Notes: generated by a model from the letters alone, not told the origin. A DNA stretch of 64,000 nucleotides from Tubiluchus corallicola (GCA_030141605.1 JAQGDQ010000060.1:609001-673000); one strand, 5' to 3'. Counted from the stretch's first letter, positions 50,716 through 64,000 are shown. A program made the numbers and translations.

Positions 50716-53700
50716 CTAGACACCAATGATATCAAGCGTTCCATTCAGAGTGACAAACGTGAAGAAAAAGATGGAAAAGTCCCTCGTCACGTCTCCAGCT
50801 GTTGCTATTGTCTTACCAAGCATCTTAACCCTTTCGTCTGTCATTCCAGCGAGGATAAGCGCTCGCAGTAACAAGCTCAGTTCTTCTTTTACTGGTGTAG
50901 GCGGCATTTTCTATCATGAAAAAGATGCAAAACAGTCTTCTTGATTATTTTATTAGAACGTGAGCTAAAACGTGCTTACTAAGTACGAGAAAACCGCCTA
51001 GAAAACTATTAACTGCTACATTGGTAGTAGTTGGCACACTGCCATCTACACTCAAACACATTAGACTTGGTCTTTAGAATTAGTCATTATTATTTGAAAT
51101 ATTGCATAACAGTGCAATGAAGTACGTGCCAGGAAGATCAAACTATTTTTTGTAAAAGGGATTACTGAAGAAACGCTACCAAAAACAAACTATGATTTCT
51201 TTACGAAGAGATTAATTATTCAATATTAATTGCTTATTAATATCTAGAAAACTTTCAGACCACCAACAAAGATACCAATAAATGGATTGTTAAGTTTAGC
51301 AACACGTAAAAAAGTACAATAGATTATTGTATTCCCCTAATTGCTATGATGTAGCTAACTCATTGTAAAAGCATCCAGTATAATTATTAAGTCTGGCAGT
51401 TAAGGACGAAAACTCAGGCACCAATGGTTGTTTTTATTTTAAACAAAAATGTTTTTAATTTCTTCACTGCCACAGAGTGTTAGCAATTGGGTACCCGAGT
51501 ACTCGACAGGTATAAAGAAAGGGGTACTCAACTCCTTTGCTACCTGCGTAAACATTTTGTAGTCACCACCATTAACGAATTAGGCCCAATTCTGCTTGAC
51601 TTCATAAGCATACACGATGACCACTCAGCTACACTGTTTGGTGTAATTAGTCTGTGTGGAAAAATAATCTCACACAAACTGAGTGCACTTTTTCGTCTTT
51701 TTCCGGTACTTAATTAGTCTGTGTTGCATTGCGCAGCACAGGTTTTGAACACTTGAAACACTTGATCATGCAACCTGGCAACCGACTCTGTACAAGTAGT
51801 TAATACCCGGCAAGACGAACACGGCATGATATTTGCCAGCAAGGCAATGATACGCACTGGCCTGACACTGGATGCAGACGACAAATGGAAAACAATGCAA
51901 CCGTAGTCAGAGTCGCAGGAAATCGTAGCAAAGGCACCAGGAAGGGTTTAATGGAAGCTAGTCGATGAAGAAAACTTTAGTTTCAAGTTTGAACACGCTG
52001 AAGAAGATTCTGTTTTTGAAAAGCAAAAAATTGTTTCTGTCATTTGATTTAGATTGAAATTAAACTGGAAGGAAAAAATATTGTATAAAATTAGTCTGTG
52101 TAAAGAATTATAATAACACAGACAAATTTTGATACAGTGCAAGTTGAAAAGCTGGTTTCAAATTTAGTTTCTCACACACTAATTACATTAAACAGTGTCC
52201 TTGCCCAGTAATGATATCTAAAATTTGTTTTATAACCACCCCGTCTGCTACAAAACAATGCGAAGAAGGCATGATGATGATGATGTTTACCTGTGTTACT
52301 ATTTTTTCGTAGCCCAGTATCACTAGCTCCAGGATGATAAAGGAACAGACAATACTTTCCGGGAACAGGAAACTCAAGCCGATGGGAGACGATATCCGTA
52401 TCAGCACCGCAAGAGCTACTGACAAGTATAGTCTGGCAATGGGCAGGTACTTCAATGCAGTTGCTGCCTGAAATGACAAAACATATTTAACACCAGGAAC
52501 TTGATGTACCAAGTTAAGTGGCATTTACATAGCATCTGGATGCGTTTTCCACCAGCGGAACAGCCTGTGGAAAAAGAATAATGTATATGTGAGCTACACA
52601 AGCAAGTACATTGAAAACAATACAGACCAATTTTATCTATTCCGCACCACCCAAAATGCATGAGCATCCGGATGATACGTAAACTCCATTTTATTCCTGC
52701 AAACCTAGACTATTTCGATGACCAAAGAAGGCTAGGAAGACACTAAAAAACATCTTTGTATCTGCAGGGTTCTCAGTTTGGCACAGCACTACTTATGCTG
52801 ATTCAAATTACTTTTAAATAAACCATTTCCTACTTGCATGTCATATTTAAAAATACAGCAAACAGTGCAAATGCATATTGCTGTCGTCCATGTTTAATGC
52901 AAATGCACATTGGTGTCCCTCATGTTTAATGCAAATGCACATTGGTGTCCCTCATGTTTAATGCAAATGCACATTGGTGTCGTCCATGTTTAATGCAAAT
53001 GCACATTGGTGTCCCTCACGTTTAATGCAAATGCACATTGGTGTCCCTCATGTTTAATGCATAGGCCATCCATGTTGTGAAAACAGCTAGCCTACCTTGG
53101 TTAAGAATGTCTTTATTTTGCTGGGTTCAAGTTAATTGTTCAGTAGGCATAGGACTATTCACACTGATCAGATAAAATTGCTAGATGACCAGGGGAGTCG
53201 GCACATTGAACTATGGACTCTGGCCCCGACTCCTAGAATTTTAGATGATCCAACTCCGACTCCAGCTCTTAAAATTTTAGATCCAACTCCGACTCCAGCT
53301 CTTAAAATTTTAGATCCGACTCTGATTCGTAAAATTTTAGGAGCGACAACTCCGACTCTGATTCCTAAAATTGTAGGAGCCACAACTCCTGCTTTTAAAT
53401 AATAGTTTGTAGCACTCTCAATATTTAGCTACAGTGGCATTTCATCACTACTTCTTATGCTCGAAAAACAGTCTAGCTGCATAAACACCAATACGAAAGC
53501 GTCCCAAATTGGAACTTATGCATAAATGCATTAAAAGTAACTGGAGTTTGAGTTTGTCTATTTTGTACCGACTCCTCTAACAATAAGTGTACTCCCAAGT
53601 CCAGACTCCCACTCCAAAACCCTAAGTTTTAACAACTCCAACTCTTCTAGCAGTAAATTTACTATTGGTGTCTATGCCGACTCCCACTCCACAGCCCTGA

Positions 53701-54923
53701 TTATGACTAAAGTGCATGTACATGTAATGTTATTAAACACCCACTTAGGAAACACAAATTATCTTAAACCAAGTCATTTCAGGAGATTTATAAAGGTGTT
53801 AAACAAATAAAGGTTGTTTATCAAACTTTGAGCAAATCGGGTTAACAAGAGTTAAGAACAGAGTTGACCAAGAGCATAGCAAAGAATGTGTCGAAAGTGA
53901 AAACCACCGCGGTCTTCACAAGATCTCTGTTAGAAGCTGTTTTAGACTACTAGCCCACTTGAAAAAGAAATGGCTTTGGAAGAGAGAACCTCAATTTCAA
54001 AAAAAAGATAACGGTACATAGAAAAAATTCTGAAATAAGTGAAACCAGTAGACCACCTTGTTATCCACTTTTCAGGAACATGTTTTTAAAGACTACGTCT
54101 AACCTGAATATACACTTCAGTTTTACGATCAGAATCTTCCATCCGTTTCGGAACTTCTGTAGATTTGATAACAGTATCACCAGCATCATCATGCAGCTTC
54201 CGTCTCGTAAGCTGAGGCTTGTCCTTTCTGCCTATAGATGGCATATCTGTAGTGTCATCACAGCATGGCTCACTGACAGCTTCAATTTGCAGAGTGCCTT
54301 TTTTATTCTCACACAAGGCTTCCTTGTCAAATAGCTTTTTGTTGGCAGACTCGCCTCCATTGCTGACATCTTTCAATTCATTTTCATCACTATTCAACAA
54401 GAAAGTGTCTTCGCTAGGCGTAGAAGCACATTCTGCAGAAAAAGTTCCAACTATTTTGCCACTCACAGATGATTCTCCTAAAGAAGTTGTATCTTTTGAA
54501 TGTGTACTTGAGTCAATAGCGCCATCTGCAAGAAAAAATAAAATGGAATGATAGATCCAGCACCCTATAGATCGTTTTTACCACAAGTTAATCATGAATT
54601 CCATCAAACTAGGAATTGACGCAAGACAAGAACATCTTTATACAAGGTAAAAATAAAATATTCTGACGAGATTGCAAGGATTTTTTTGCAATATGCTCTT
54701 TAATTGTATTGAAGGCGTGTAACAATAATAATAAGTCATATTTCGCTAATTATTATAACCGACTGGCGCTACTGTTTTCCTAGTTTATAAACTAAATTGT
54801 AACTGCACGAAAGATACCTGACACGGTACTTTCCAAACCCATAACTTTCTTCAAACGATCTTCAGAATTTAATAAAATTCGGTTTTTCCGCGCCTCGCGT
54901 CGCCTGGCAGCAGACTCAGCCAT
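50716..54923 (-). CDS. CAMLG: CAMLG/GET2, ER receptor subunit for tail-anchored protein insertion
   Basis: Four exons on the minus strand: 54923-54818, 54525-54104, 52467-52291 and 50910-50716, giving 299 residues, against about 296 in human CAMLG. All joins keep phase. The N-terminus carries the arginine-rich GET3-binding motif (RRREARKNRILLNSEDRLKK, residues 7-26), followed by MG. Residues about 36-175 are a poorly conserved acidic, disordered linker, as usual. Exon 3 gives two hydrophobic helices (about 183-230). Exon 4 gives the last helix with FSIFFFTFVTLNGTLDII. Known role: with WRB/GET1 it forms the ER membrane receptor that takes tail-anchored proteins from the GET3 (TRC40) ATPase. 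The start at 54923 is chosen because the conserved motif follows at once. The 1.6-kb intron 2 holds a minisatellite and a hAT-type MITE. Confidence 0.93.
52885..53060. repeat. 32-bp tandem repeat, about 5.5 copies
   Basis: Unit GTTTAATGCAAATGCACATT followed by GGTGTCCCTCAT, highly uniform. Lies in CAMLG intron 2. Each unit contains ATGCAAAT, the octamer recognised by POU proteins; this may be chance. Confidence 0.95.
53190..53699. mobile_element. hAT-type MITE with internal CCGACTCC repeats
   Basis: Left end CAGGGGAGTCGG, right end CCGACTCCCACTCCACAGCCCTG. The inverse of the right end is the CAGGGCTGTGGAGT type seen in many hAT elements. The flanks TAGATGAC and ATTATGAC share ATGAC, a decayed 8-bp target duplication. 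Inside, about six units of CTTAAAATTTTAGATCC with GACTCCGACTCC form a 33-bp tandem repeat (53215-53400). Lies in CAMLG intron 2. Confidence 0.65.
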
Positions 54924-55148
54924 GACATCGGAGTTACAGAAATTTATTAATAATTTGAAAAAGTTTAAATTAAAAAGGCACAAATGTAAAACACAATTTC
55001 AAAGCTAAACGAAAACCGTCATTGTTGATGTAACGCCAGCAATAGAAGAACTCTTATAATTGATTACACGCTGGATTTGATTTTCACCTTTACGGTGATA
55101 TCGACACTACTTGTCCATTTCTTTATGAATTAGAAGTTACAACAAGGG

Positions 55149-55555
55149 TAGGGGTGAGCATCGAACGTTCGAGTTCGATTCGAACGAGTTTTTTTAGTTC
55201 GAACTCGATTCGAATCCAAAACTTATAGATTCGAATAATTCAGCACTTCAATCACACACGTTCTTTATCACTAAAACGATTGAAACATCATGCAATTAGC
55301 ATAATTTAGCTGTGATTTCTGCGCATAATTTTAAAGAAATTACTAGTCGTTTTATTGCAGAACAAAATCTAGTGATATGCATGATCTTTGTAAGACTAAT
55401 TTTTGCTGGTGGTTCGAAAACTTGTTCGAAAATCTTTCGATCTCAATTCGAATTCGAAACACTGAAGTTTGGTTCGATTCGAATTCGAAAGTCACAAATT
55501 CGGTTCGATTCGAATTCGCTTTCTGGTAGAGAATGCTCACCCCTAAACAAGGGCC
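55149..55555. mobile_element. hAT-type MITE, intact ends
   Basis: Terminal inverted repeats TAGGGGTGAGCA and TGCTCACCCCTA are perfect. Direct 8-bp target duplications AACAAGGG lie at 55141-55148 and 55556-55563. Sub-terminal arms are rich in TTCGATTCGAATTC. The element is 407 bases and non-coding. It lies about 220 bases upstream of the CAMLG start, so it could be near the promoter. Confidence 0.92.
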
Positions 55556-55563
55556 ATACAGTG

Positions 55564-58488
55564 GGCTATGGATTTCATGAAGTCTATGAAGATCAGATAA
55601 AAACTTGAACCTAATATTTTTTTCAATTGGTTCTTGTTAATAGATACCAGGTGTTATGCATGCAGTAATTTACTAACAAAATTCCTTGAATGCATGGAGA
55701 ACATAGGGTATGCTGTCTTTTCAATTTCACATTTAAAGTCAAACCAGGGAACAAAGCTAGATTTTTGTAGTTGCAAATAATTAAGTAAGTAAGTTTATTA
55801 GTTTATCACCATTTTTAAAACAGCAAAATACATAACCATACCTAAATGCAAGGTGAGAAACTATGAAATTATTGATTCTGCTACTTCTGCGGAACCTCTA
55901 CCCTGCCTGAATGACTATCGTCAGTTTTTCTCTGCCACAGAGTTATCTAGAAAGTTCCAAATTGCACAATGGTAGGGTAAGGAATAAATTCGGAGCATTT
56001 TGTGTGAGTTGGCGACGATTTGGATTATTTACAGTTTCTTAAAGATTTAGGTGTCACATGAAAATAAAAATAAAAGACGCTGTAGAATTTGGCATATACT
56101 TAGACTACCTGATGATATTCCAATGAAGATAGCTCTTCAACAGGCCATACAACCAGCTAAGAACCTGCAGGAGGACAAATGTTAGCATAATATTTAGATT
56201 TTGCACAGAAATATTTAATCACTTCAGCACTGATCCTTAGAAATAAATGCACTTAGGGTATTGCAGCGAGTAGGGAGCCTCGGTACAGAGAATCATGTCC
56301 CTGGACGCATGATTCATTGGATGACGATGGTAATGTTGCACATGAACACGGTAGTGGTGCTGACAAATAACCAGTATGGTAGTGTTTAGTTTTTTGCTGC
56401 TGTGTTTATCTGTGTTGAGGGCAGATTTCTTTTTATTTCAGATGTCTTGAGGGCAGATTTATTTTATTTTACGCCTGTCCAACGCCTACAGTAGACGTAA
56501 TGGGCATAATTATGATGATGATGTGTCACATGAAATGCCTAGGAATTTTATCAAAAATTCTAAATTTTGCACATTGCCTGTAACAACGTCATTAAATTAA
56601 TGTTTACAATAAAGCCAGTTGTAAAAAAACCGCTTTAACACTGTAAACTGTATTAAAGTCGCTACGTAGATAACACTAAGATTGTGCTACCAGCAAACTG
56701 TCACTCTCTAATGTGGGAAGAGGATCCAGTAGATTTCACCAGATTATCAAATAAAGTTCAAGACTCAAAAAGGTGAAGAGCCCCTGTATTACACGGTGCG
56801 CGACAAAAATGCCACAGGTAAAATGGCCTGCCCAATGTCTACAATTGATGTAATGGGCATACGATCACCATATATACACCTAACCCACACGCCCGCACGC
56901 ATATAATTAAATGCATTACATAAGTTGTTAGTACAAAAGTAAAGACGAATTTTCTGGATATTAAGTACTATTATCATAATTTATTCGACTTAAACAAGAC
57001 TAATAATAGAAGGTGCAACAGGTGCAACTTCGCGTATTTGGACAAGCAAAAATATAATTATCGACAACAAATGCAACTAGTTTGCAAAAACAATCAGGGC
57101 ATCGCAAAACGATTACTTCAGACACTGCAAAACGGTTTCAGATTAAATGTTTTTCCTTGACATTTTTTTCCAGAAAACTGACACATGGCAGCACGGCCTA
57201 CTGTCGACAAAGTGCAGTAATTCGAACAAAATCATAAAACAATAAATACAAAATAAACTAGGGATTATACAGGCACGATGTGCAGAGAAGAAATGCAATA
57301 ATTACTTTACAAAATGTCTCTATCATACAATTTTTTTTGACTAATAATGCTAAAATATATACTTGATTATCATTCAAACTAACTCAGTCAGCCTCCACCA
57401 AATACTATTACATCCTATTGTAATTTACAGTATATTTAATACATAAGCTAAATTTAGAACACAGAATTATTATATCATGCACCCTGCTTTGTATAAGCAT
57501 ACAATCGCCCGGAAGGCTCTATCCAACTTCATCACTTAATCAAGTCAAAAATATCGATCGAATTGAAAGACATCCTTACAAGAACAATAGAATGGCTGCT
57601 CCATTTGAATTATTTAGAACCGAAGAATAAAATACATTGGCCACATCGAAGATTTTAATTTGTACATACTTTACAATGCAACACTAGCCAACACTTTTAA
57701 AAAGACGTAGTCCACGCACAAGACGAGATAAAATTATTACACTTACAAACCTATTTCGTAAGACAATTAATGATTTTAACAGCGTAACAGCAACAGAGAG
57801 AGGGATGGGAAGTATGCAAATTTCATAAGAACGAATTAAAATATTCATTTAAGAGACACATTATCTGGCAGAGCATATAACACACAAAGATAAACTAGCA
57901 GAAAGGTATAATACATCATGATGAACCACGGATGTCAGTTCTCCAGCTTAATAGTATTAATGTACATAGCTTTAGTAACACTTACTAGTACGTAAACAAA
58001 TTGACACGTTTTAGTACTGATTTTAACAGAACTTCTTTGGATAGTACAAAAGTTAGGCTTGACTACAGTTTTTTTACATAATATCTACAGAGCGAAGTTC
58101 TAATTTACACCTGTAATTTGCAAAACAATATGACAGACAAATTAGTTATGTACATATAAACATACGCGAATTAGCAACATGCACTACCTTTCCTGCTGAT
58201 AAAAAGTTATAGTTCAAACAACTTAATATGCATGAAGACTTTCAAGAGCGTTACCTGGATGAATACAGGATAACATTAAAATTCCTCACAACCAATTAAC
58301 ACGTGTTGCAGAAAATGTTTCTCCCGACTTTTTACACAACTTCATTTTCCATACACAGTAAATGTTTTTACTAAATTATTGTAGTTCGGGGCAGCATGCT
58401 TAGGGGACAACTAAGACATGTAAATTCCTCTTTGCAATAGGCATGTCAGCAGTATAAGAAGATACATTGTATAAGAAGATGCATTACT
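55564..58488. other. Intergenic region and probable KAT6 3' UTR
   Basis: No coding sequence recognised. The part next to 58488 should include the 3' UTR of the KAT6 gene on the minus strand. Its end could not be placed, since several AT-rich candidates exist and none stands out. Confidence 0.5.
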
Positions 58489-61400
58489 CTAGCATCGTCG
58501 CATGTTCATGTTGAAAGTAGGCTGTATGTAACCATAATACATTGCGTTCATTGCATTCTGGCCGCGGGGAGGTTGCATTGAACTCGGATCCTGCATCTGA
58601 TGATATCCAACCTGTGATTGTTGCATTTGGACGTTGCCAGGCAGATTAACAGCAACCGCATTAAATGGTACCTGCGACTGATTAATAAATCCCGGATTGG
58701 TAGCGATGTAAGTAGCGCCGTGATTAATAACTGCTGCAGGTGCTGCTCCCTGTTGCTGCAGTCTGTAACCATACGTGTTGAGTGTGGTGTTATAGCCTGC
58801 AGGCATTATATTCGGAGGACCAATGGTGACGTTTGGACTTCTCTGAACCGGTCCTCGACGTTGGCTGTAACCCTTATAGTACTGGGCGTGAGCTGCATTA
58901 AGATTTGGGGCTATTGACACCTGAGTTTGCAACCCAGGCGGAAGAGGGGAGGCAATATTGCGCTGTAGAGCACCGGGTGGAGGTGTGGCATTGGGTGGAG
59001 GTGTAAGCTGAGGTGGCGGGGTCATGGTGTTGATAGGTGGCTGTTGCGGGGCAATGTCCATAATGCCGTCCGTTAACTGGCGAAGTTTGGCAATACTGCA
59101 GCTTGTATTTCCGTTCTGTCCAGCATAAAGCTGCCTCTGCGCCATTTGCAGCTGATGATGATGTTGCTGTTGTTGTTGCTGTTGCTGATGAAGTAGTTGT
59201 GCATGTTGCCACTGTCGCTGCTGGTGTGATGTGACGGCACACGAGTTCTGGACGATGTAACCTTGTGTGACGTGCGTCAGACGCTGCGTTTGGCTCACCG
59301 CCTGCATGTTAGCAAAGTTGATGGGAGTTGGTGGTGGTCCGGGCGTGTGAGGGGGAACCGGAGTGTGAGACGGAGCATACCCAGCATTATTGGTTATCGG
59401 CGTTGAAGGAGGAACATAACCGGCCGAAGAATTTTGCTGCTGCATCTGTACCTGTTCAATCTGATGGGGATGTGCATAATCACCAGCAGTGATACCAGCT
59501 GGCGCATTTGTGCCGTTACAAAACCCTTGCTGAACACCTTGAACTTGTGCACAGTCTGAATAACCCTGCGGAGTCTGCGACTGCTCCAGAGAAGAACTGC
59601 AATTGCTACCTGGCATTTCATTGGAACTTATAGAGGTCGGCGATTCCAAGCCCAACGTGGAAGGATCAATTTCTACATGTCCATAGTTCTGTTGCTGACT
59701 GGTTTCAGAATACACAGGTTGGATATTATATTCATGCTTTTGCTGCTGTACCAGCGCAGTCTGTGACGGCATATTTGACCCTACTACCTCCTGATGCTGC
59801 TGTACAGCTGGCGTCATCGGCGGCATCATCTGACGAGCATCGTGCGGAGGCGTGCCGTGTGGTGCTGACTTCTGACGTTGCACTTGTATTGTTTGAGGTG
59901 GCATAGATCTTGATACTTCGCTGCTTGTAGGTACCTGCTGTTGCTGCTGCTGGGGTGCTTGTTCTGAAGCCATGAGCTGTGAAGAATGTACATCTGCTTG
60001 CGGTACAATATCTGACCCATACATCTGAGAAGATGGCTCGTGCGTTAAATTTTCGTCAATGTTTGTCGAATCAGAATCTCCAGATTCGCCATTTTCAGAT
60101 GGTATAGACTCGTGCGAATCAGCCGTGTACTCAGTACCACTTTCTGCATTACCTTCACTTGCTGCTCTCTCTATTTCGTCACGAATATCAGGTATCTGCA
60201 ATCCCTCACTACTGTCTTCATCTGCAGCCTCAATATTGGCAGCAGCTGCTACTGTTTCCGCATCGTCTGCTGTGCTTACCACAGCCATTGTCTCAGGTTT
60301 TGACAGTGCCATCTCTGGTTGACTCTTGGCTGGAACGTCAGTTGTCGTAGCAACAATGTGCTGGACTGCTTCGGCTATTCGACTGTCGCTTTCGTCAACA
60401 GGTAAGCTGTTGAGCGCTTCTGCTCTACTGTTATCTTTACGTTCCTCTTCTTCGTTTTCTGATTCCTCCTCAGACTCTGATAATTCGCTTCCCGATGCAA
60501 CACTTTCAACACGTTCTTGGTCCTCAGCTACTCTCTCCTTTTCTACTTTCTTGTTATTCTCTCTGCTCACTTCTACGCTTGCATTATCGTCCTCCTCTGG
60601 CCCTTTTTCCACAGAAATATTTTGCTCGCGGAGAATCATTTCAATTTCATTTTCGGAATCGTTCTCGTTGTTGCTCTCGTCGCCTTCGGCATCACTTTCT
60701 CCCTTTTCTGCCTCGCTCTCGGCTTCACTTTCGGTTTTCTTTGTCACTTCAGCAGTAACAGTTTCCATGATCTTTAGAGCCTTGTGTGTCCTGTGGTACG
60801 TGTTGATGTCCACTTCTCTAGGTTCTCTAGGCGGACTTCTTCTAGGTGAACCACTTTCAGCCTGACTAATTTCCTCGTTATCTGAAGCAGCTTCCTTTTC
60901 GCTTTCGCTCTCCTGGTCAGATGATGAACCTTCTGCTTCCGCCTTTTCCACTTTCCGTTCCATTAACGCCGCGGCCGCCGCCTGCTCTTCTTGTTTCTTC
61001 TTAGCAGCGACTCTTTCTCTCTCTTGTTTTTCCAGTTCTTCCTTCTCTTTTCTCACTTCATTTTGTTTGCGTTTAAAATACTGGTGCAGGGTAATGTGCT
61101 GAGTCTGAAAAACAAACGAGGTTATGTCACTAAAAAGAGCTACAAGCGATTATGGAATTCACAAATGCTGGAGAAGGTTAATAGTCACAAAATAAATCGC
61201 TGTTAGATCATAGGGAGAGCTGGGTGAAATGAGTAGGTCCTGTTTTCTAAATGTTTCTAACAACTAAACTTTTCTAACTCATTGATTTCTTTTTATTTCG
61301 ACTTAGCATTCTAAGTTTGTTCTGTTGAGCAAAGCTCCTCACTGTAGCAACAGAGCCATTCTGGTTGACTTACACAGCATTTTCTTTTTTGAAAAATAGC

Positions 61401-63594
61401 TTATATCATTCTTGACACGTCTACATCACACCATCTGGCAAAACTCCAGATGTATTTCTGGGAAAGTACTCTCTCCCTTACTCTACAACTAAGAAACCCC
61501 CCCCCTTATAATAGACCGTTAGCACAAAGTTTTGCAAAGTAATGGTTCTCATTGTAACAGTTACAATACAAATAAATAAATCATATCACTCAAACAAACA
61601 AGCAATTGCATCGCTTTTTGCAATAACTAGTCTATACAATAGACAAGACTGTACATGTAGTACCTTAAAATTTAAATAAAACGCTAAGTATTTACACAAC
61701 CTTAAAACAAATGTACCCGTTTCGTTCCAGATACTCATTTCACACAGCCTTACCCTAATGATTACAAAATTTACAATACAATAAATTCTATCAAAAACAA
61801 TACAAAAATTTGTATTAAAATTGCATTAAAAGCAGTACAAAAAATTGTATCAAACCTAAGCAAATATTTTTCTTAAGTTGATGTCAATTTAACTGAAATA
61901 TATTTTGTAATTCCATCACTTTTAAGGCAACTAATTTCATAGTTACTGTTACTGTGGACGCAAGCTTAAACAGCGAACACAACGGTGCAAGTACCTTTCT
62001 TGGTCGTCCCGGGCGCGGTCTTCTCCCTCTGGGTTTCTCCCCCGGTTTTCGACTACCCCGTTTTACTCCTTTTGGCCAACCTCGTTTCTTCTTAACAGGT
62101 GGTTCAAGATTATTACCAATAGTCTTCGACGGAGCTTCGGCCACCTTTGACCCTTTCAGTGCGGAGGCTACATAGAAAAAAGCTACATTAAGCACTGCTT
62201 TTCTTTACACAACAACTAACAACACGATAACGGCAATGAGTAAATAATCAGCTGAAAGAAACAATGGAAAATGCAAGTAAGTGTTTTTTCTTTCATTATG
62301 CGCAGAAGCCACACATTACACTGTTGAAATGCACAGCACTTGTAAACTTTAAATAACTGTCGTAAAGGTGCTTATTGGCACGAATTAATAAACAATTAAT
62401 AAACACAAAAAACAAGAAAGAAATCCATCAAAACACGAAACAAACAGAAACTTAAAATCAGCAAGCAAAATGTATAAGGTGCTCCACAATCATAAACAAA
62501 ACAAACATTTGCAAATGATGTTAATGCACAAAACAAGAAACAAAACAAAAAAAATGAAAATAATCAAATTCAAAAAGTAATCAGTTGATCAAAAAGGAAA
62601 GGATGTCGGGTACTTACAGGAGGAGAAAAAAGGATCATACACGCAGAGCACACGAGAGTGCCTTTCTTTTATCTACATGAAACATAATCAGGTAGAGGAA
62701 ATAAAAGCAAACTGAAACTTTTAAATTAAATTACGTTCATGATTTTGCAGGTTTAATGCAAAGTTGTTTATTGTGAATTATTGGCAGAAAATTCATTTTA
62801 TGTCCCACACAGCAACAAAAAGCTTCTAAATTTTCTCATCCCCAAGCATACTTCGAATATTCCAATCATCAGTGCCAATCAAAACAACATTTAGATGCAA
62901 ATCAATGCAAATTAAGAAGCTAAAGTCTCACCTTGTGACTTGAATTTTGAAGCACTGCTAGCCTGAAATGCAAATTTCTTCGCATCCGAGTTCTGTCGAC
63001 CAAATTCCGTGCGGCTTCCAAATTTTCGCTTTCGACCTCGCTTTGCTGGTTGTCGAGTTTGAGTGACAGCGGGAACAGTCGCGTAAACTCGCTTGGATGG
63101 GTCTAACGGTGGTCTTCCGGGCTTTAAGTATTTCCGTTTAGGTGCAGGAAACTAAGAATACGTAGAAAACTTATAGAATGCTCTACTGCATAATACTAGA
63201 GTAAAACAAATTTTATGTACGACTCGTTTGATGTAAAATTAGTTAAATGGCTTGACATACTTATTGCAGCTTATCAGACACAAACAACAAAATTCAAATG
63301 AAAAGACAAAATGGCATAAAAAAACAAAAATATTTTGGTTTTTATAAAGCTCGCTAAACAGTATCAATAACTTACAGAATTAACGGCAACACGAGGCGGT
63401 TTCTTCTCAACAGGTGGCGGTGTTTTTACCTTCTCTTCCTCGTCCGGTGGAGCCTGAGCAGCAGATCGTATCGGCGAACGTCCCGGCGGTGTAATCCGCA
63501 CCGGAGAAAAACTCGGAGGCGGGCACGTAACACGAAGAGGAGAGCGCAGATGCGGCGACACAAATCTGTCACTAAAACTGTCTGCAGTCTTCAC
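58489..63594 (-). CDS. KAT6: KAT6 (MOZ/MORF/Enok-type) MYST histone acetyltransferase, C-terminal exons only
   Basis: Four phase-consistent exons on the minus strand: 63594-63376, 63151-62932, 62167-61995 and 61104-58489, about 1075 codons. The first three encode basic, AT-hook-like DNA-binding stretches: KRGRKRKFG, KKKRGWPKGVKRG (vertebrate KAT6 has KKKKGWPKG) and RGRRPRPGRPRK. The 2.6-kb last exon starts with a charged helix (HQYFKRKQNEVRKEKEELEK), then an acidic E/S/D-rich domain, then a Q, P, S and M-rich tail with QNSCAVT, polyQ (about 59150-59200), SIAKLRQLTDGIMD (about 59056-59097), TPPP repeats and a final MNMRRC. The last two features match the serine/methionine-rich end of vertebrate KAT6A/B (SLAKLQQLTNTIMD; final MRR). 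Role: catalytic subunit of complexes that acetylate histone H3, as transcription coactivator. The PHD, MYST and upstream parts must lie beyond 64000. Human-type activation function of this tail is inferred. Confidence 0.88.
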
Positions 63595-64000
63595 CTGTTT
63601 TAATGTCAAGCAAAATTTCTACTGACGAATTATCAATCAAGCATCAAACTTAGAAGAGCAGCACAAACATCACTTATTGCTGAAAAGGGCTGGTTAAACT
63701 GTATGGAAAGTTTACAGCTTGCACTGTTCAGGTGTAAAGAGATATGAACTTATACCACCCCTTCTTGACTTTCTTTAAGAAGATACTGGAAAAGCCGGAA
63801 ATTAAATACTAAAGTACGCAAAATCATTGTAACAAAGACATTACATTAATAACTTTTGAAACGTGAGAATTAAAAATCTTGAATCTTAAATCTTGAATAA
63901 TTTAACAATTGTTTAGATGAAACAATTCTACATTGATATCTCTCCACATCCTCTCATGTTGTTTGTTGCACTTTGCAATATCGCTACATCAATGTACTTA
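63595..64000. other. KAT6 intron, open to the right edge
   Basis: AT-rich sequence upstream of the KAT6 exon with acceptor at 63595-63597. No further exon was recognised before the window ends. Confidence 0.5.

Overview
This is AT-rich nuclear DNA from an invertebrate animal. Its genes are broken by introns with GT-AG borders, it is full of microsatellites, minisatellites and short inverted-repeat transposons, and every conserved gene found has animal-type architecture. The genes are rather divergent, which suggests a fast-evolving lineage, but I cannot name the phylum from sequence alone. I rebuilt five host genes exon by exon from splice signals, codon phase and family motifs.

Layout. At 1-3358 (minus) lies the 5' part of a SET/NAP-family histone chaperone gene that runs off the left edge. 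At 6416-21041 (minus) lies a 13-exon tubulin tyrosine ligase-like gene of the TTLL4 polyglutamylase type. Its introns are packed with repeats: an AAT microsatellite, a foldback element, a MITE with perfect 35-bp inverted ends, a 38-bp minisatellite, a long GT tract and an LTR-like block. At 23249-27697 (plus) sits a decayed, 3'-truncated BEL/Pao retrotransposon. Its gag carries a SAP domain and a nearly complete intronless glycogenin (GT8) domain, which is the most unusual object in the window. From 27700 to 38085 there is no convincing host gene, only satellites, including two long AATAC pentanucleotide arrays and a GC-rich 75-bp minisatellite.

At 38086-47163 (plus) lies a 10-exon gene for a TFAM-like protein with three HMG boxes instead of two. 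The third box looks like a duplication of a three-exon cassette. Nested and single pogo/Tigger-type MITEs follow (47573-49939). At 50716-54923 (minus) is a complete 4-exon CAMLG/GET2 gene, a membrane receptor of the tail-anchored protein insertion pathway. At 58489-63594 (minus) are the last four exons of a KAT6 (MOZ/MORF/Enok) histone acetyltransferase gene; its MYST catalytic part lies beyond the right edge.

The host genes do not form a pathway. They are unrelated housekeeping loci (chromatin, cytoskeleton, mitochondrial DNA, ER insertion) separated by mobile DNA. Several dispersed repeat families occur twice or more here, so the window also records recent transposition. Exon borders were inferred by eye and agree in phase for every joined exon. 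The first exon(s) of the TTLL gene and the exact start of the TFAM-like gene remain uncertain.
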